The notes below the pieces were generated by a model that searched no databases, had not been told where the DNA came from, and saw nothing but the letters and a program-made list of their open reading frames with translations. From the NCBI GenBank assembly GCA_023228645.1, contig JALOAT010000068.1, positions 1 to 16,420 of the forward strand: 16,420 nt of DNA, written 5' to 3'. Position 1 is the stretch's first letter. Every line of letters begins with the position of its first letter. This stretch comes from Gammaproteobacteria bacterium (GTDB lineage: Bacteria > Pseudomonadota > Gammaproteobacteria > Thiohalomonadales > Thiohalomonadaceae). A program made the translations under genes and the position numbers. Shown piece after piece: positions 14,996 through 16,420 of this stretch.

Positions 14996-15037
14996 GGGGG
15001 CTAAGAGTTAAGGGGTTTTTCCCTTGTCTCCCAAACT

Positions 15038-16126
15038 TCACTTATTAACAATCCCCAAAAACATATCAACAGCAATTTTACCCATCTGCTCTTTTTGGTT
15101 ACTATACTTTTGAGTTACAGTGATATTGGAGTGTCCCAAAGCTCTTGAAACATTTTCAATCGGCATATTGTTATTGATAAGCGTAAATCCTAGAAGGTGT
15201 CTAAAGTCGTGAATACGCATTTTAATACCGACCTCTTCTTGTATCCTTTTCCATAAGCTTTTTGGTATGGTTGTGAGCTTATTGCCTGTTTTTGATGATT
15301 TAAATAATAAGCCTTTTTCTTCTTTAATAATTTTGAGATGCTCTATAAGTTCATCATCCAATAAATAGACTTGATTTTTACGAATCTTATTATTATGATC
15401 ACGAATAATATAAGAGCTGTTTTCAAAGTCAATATCTTCCCATTGAAGCGAACGCACTTCATTACTTCTACGGCCACGCAACAAAAACATAAACAAAACT
15501 CTGTAATAGTTATCCGGTATATTCATTATCTCGGTTATAAGAGCTTTTATTTTTTCATCTGGAAGTGAAAAATATCTTGTATTGTCATATTTTGGAAATT
15601 TTATATTGTCTGTTATGTTTTTATCCACTATTCCGTATTCTATGGCTTTTTTATAGAGTGGAGAGAAGAGTTCTTTAACAGTTATAATATAGCTGCCTTT
15701 TTTACCTTCATTAATCATTTGATTAACTATCTTTTGTAGGTCCGCACTTGTGATTTCAGTTAGCTTTTTATTTCTAAGTGATGTAGATACATATTTTTCA
15801 TAAAACCAATATCCTGTTTTATGTCGGTTCTCTGATATAGTTTCTTTTCTTAGTTCTTGAAACTCATGGAAAAACTTATCTAGGGTAGGGTTATCTGACT
15901 TCCTAGTAGATTGACCTGCTTTATGAGTGTTTATAAGCTCCACACGCTTATTAAATGCTAAAGATGGATTAGTCTTATACTTATCGTTAGAATAGCCCAC
16001 AATCTGCTCTATTTCAACTCCATTGACTTTGGCTCTAGCGAGATAAGTTTTAACTTTAGTCTTTGAATCTTCTTTTACATATATACCAGTGTACTTAGTT
16101 TTGTTATAATCTTTTCTTGTTCCCAT
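15038..16126 (-). CDS. int: Tyrosine recombinase / integrase (362 aa)
   Basis: This integrase would recombine the 48-bp tRNA core with its copy. The N-terminal ~65 residues (TGIYVKEDSKTKVKTYLARA region) have the beta-strand pattern of an arm-DNA-binding domain. A core-binding helical domain follows (about 80-175), then the catalytic domain. Its Arg box is RGRRSNEVRSLQWEDID (catalytic R220 by the RxxE spacing). HDFRH carries H306 and R309, LGHSN carries H332, and KYSN carries the nucleophile Y341. All key residues are present, so it looks active. The gene starts 168 bp from attR and reads inward. No ribosome site precedes the ATG. A TATACT lies only 7 bases upstream, so the message may be leaderless. 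Confidence 0.95.
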   Translation of the reverse strand: MGTRKDYNKTKYTGIYVKEDSKTKVKTYLARAKVNGVEIEQIVGYSNDKYKTNPSLAFNKRVELINTHKAGQSTRKSDNPTLDKFFHEFQELRKETISENRHKTGYWFYEKYVSTSLRNKKLTEITSADLQKIVNQMINEGKKGSYIITVKELFSPLYKKAIEYGIVDKNITDNIKFPKYDNTRYFSLPDEKIKALITEIMNIPDNYYRVLFMFLLRGRRSNEVRSLQWEDIDFENSSYIIRDHNNKIRKNQVYLLDDELIEHLKIIKEEKGLLFKSSKTGNKLTTIPKSLWKRIQEEVGIKMRIHDFRHLLGFTLINNNMPIENVSRALGHSNITVTQKYSNQKEQMGKIAVDMFLGIVNK

Positions 16127-16132
16127 GATGGT

Positions 16133-16138
16133 AGTATA
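16133..16138 (-). promoter_or_regulatory. Putative -10 box of the integrase gene
   Basis: TATACT on the minus strand would place transcription start at or next to the ATG. The arm-type repeats at 16145-16168 cover the -20 to -43 region, so integrase bound there could block its own promoter. Confidence 0.4.
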
Positions 16139-16144
16139 TCAAAA

Positions 16145-16168
16145 TACCCCACTTTTTACCCCACTTTT
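16145..16168 (+). repeat. Integrase arm-type site, right copy (two 12-bp units)
   Basis: This is identical in sequence and orientation to 198-221: two tandem copies of TACCCCACTTTT. It lies 125 bp inside the attR core. In the excised circle the two sites would sit on either side of the recombined core, at about 125 bp and 70 bp, like the P and P' arms of phage attachment sites. Confidence 0.65.
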
Positions 16169-16293
16169 TTAATAAAAATTAGATATATTTAGTAATAATT
16201 TGTGATATATATTTTTTCATATAGTGGATAAAAGAACCTAAATAAAGGCTTTTAAGAATGGTTTCTAATAATTAGTGAATATATTAGGACTTA

Positions 16294-16341
16294 CGCTCAT
16301 AACGGAGTGGTCATGTGTTCGAGTCACATAGGACCCACCAC
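16294..16341 (+). repeat. attR core repeat (48 bp)
   Basis: This is an exact copy of 80-127, the tRNA 3' half through the CCA. The upstream bases (before 16294) do not complete a tRNA, so this is a duplicated fragment and not a second gene. It marks the right end of the element. Confidence 0.95.
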
Positions 16342-16420
16342 CTACACATCGAACTTTCAAGCATTTCTCAAATCACTCAATTTTCTAGTGTTACCCAAAC
16401 TGTTACCCACTACCTTATTA
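16342..16420. other. Flank beyond attR with tandem 12-bp repeats
   Basis: The last 79 bases contain no gene. At 16389-16412 lie two 12-bp units, TGTTACCCAAAC and TGTTACCCACTA. They resemble in layout, though not in exact sequence, the arm-type sites inside this element. They sit 47 bp beyond the core, comparable to the left arm distance of 70 bp. Confidence 0.4.

Larger units (their letters stand above)
80..16341. mobile_element. Integrative mobilizable element in tRNA-Met
   Basis: The element is bounded by a 48-bp perfect direct repeat of the tRNA 3' half. Inside attR it encodes a tyrosine recombinase, and near attL an excisionase-like protein. Between them are a MobF relaxase, a coupling protein, a ParA-like protein, a probable oriT and several membrane proteins. 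A VirB6-like protein is present, but no VirB4 or VirB11 ATPase and no core-complex proteins are seen. A self-sufficient ICE is therefore unlikely, and an IME using a helper type IV secretion system fits better. The boundaries are read directly from the sequence; the IME class is inferred. Confidence 0.88.

Noticed and set aside
15371..15568. Rightward 65-codon frame inside the integrase
   Set aside because: Antisense to the integrase catalytic domain, no supporting signals.
16294..16341. Second tRNA gene at the right end
   Set aside because: Only the 3' half is present; the acceptor 5' strand and D-arm are missing, so it is the attR copy.

Overview
The window holds what looks like one complete integrated mobile element of about 16.2 kb, inserted in the 3' half of a tRNA gene with anticodon CAT (read as tRNA-Met, 50-126). 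A perfect 48-bp direct repeat of the tRNA 3' end (80-127 and 16294-16341) marks attL and attR. A tyrosine recombinase lies just inside attR, and a small excisionase-like HTH protein near attL. The DNA is AT-rich, with Lys/Glu/Ile-rich proteins, strong AAGGAG-type ribosome sites and an int/att arrangement that I associate with Campylobacterota (Sulfurimonas, Sulfuricurvum or Arcobacter relatives). That host assignment is inference.

Layout, left to right: tRNA and attL; an integrase arm-type repeat (198-221); a leftward hypothetical gene (220-858); a divergent control region with short repeats (859-1018); an excisionase-like gene (1019-1231); a Lin1244/Lin1753-type replication-like gene (1383-2108); a hairpin-rich non-coding block (2109-2407). 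Then comes a rightward, tightly packed transfer operon (2408-13570): two unrecognised membrane proteins, a 939-aa secreted-signal polytopic protein resembling VirB6/TrbL/TraG-N/DotA, a coiled-coil/one-TM protein, a ParA-like ATPase whose P-loop is at the C-terminus, a small HTH protein, a 217-bp gap with iterons and hairpins (likely oriT), a MobF (TrwC-like) relaxase-helicase and a VirD4/TrwB-type coupling protein. The right part has a small membrane protein and a J-domain protein on the minus strand, a 532-bp non-coding block with a probable structured RNA, the integrase, and a second copy of the arm-type repeat.

Read together: Int and the Xis-like protein would excise the element. MobF relaxase would nick oriT with help from the HTH protein and ParA-like ATPase, and the coupling protein would deliver the DNA to a type IV secretion channel. 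No VirB4-type ATPase, VirB9/10/11 or pilin gene is present. The element is therefore best described as an integrative mobilizable element that carries its own VirB6-like channel component but needs a helper machine.

Most notable: the apparently circularly permuted ParA; six iterons at an exact 11-bp period directly after the HTH gene; mutually exclusive hairpins at 2116-2202; a nested-stem RNA candidate at 14837-14995; and 12-bp tandem repeats just outside attR that suggest a second element abuts this one.
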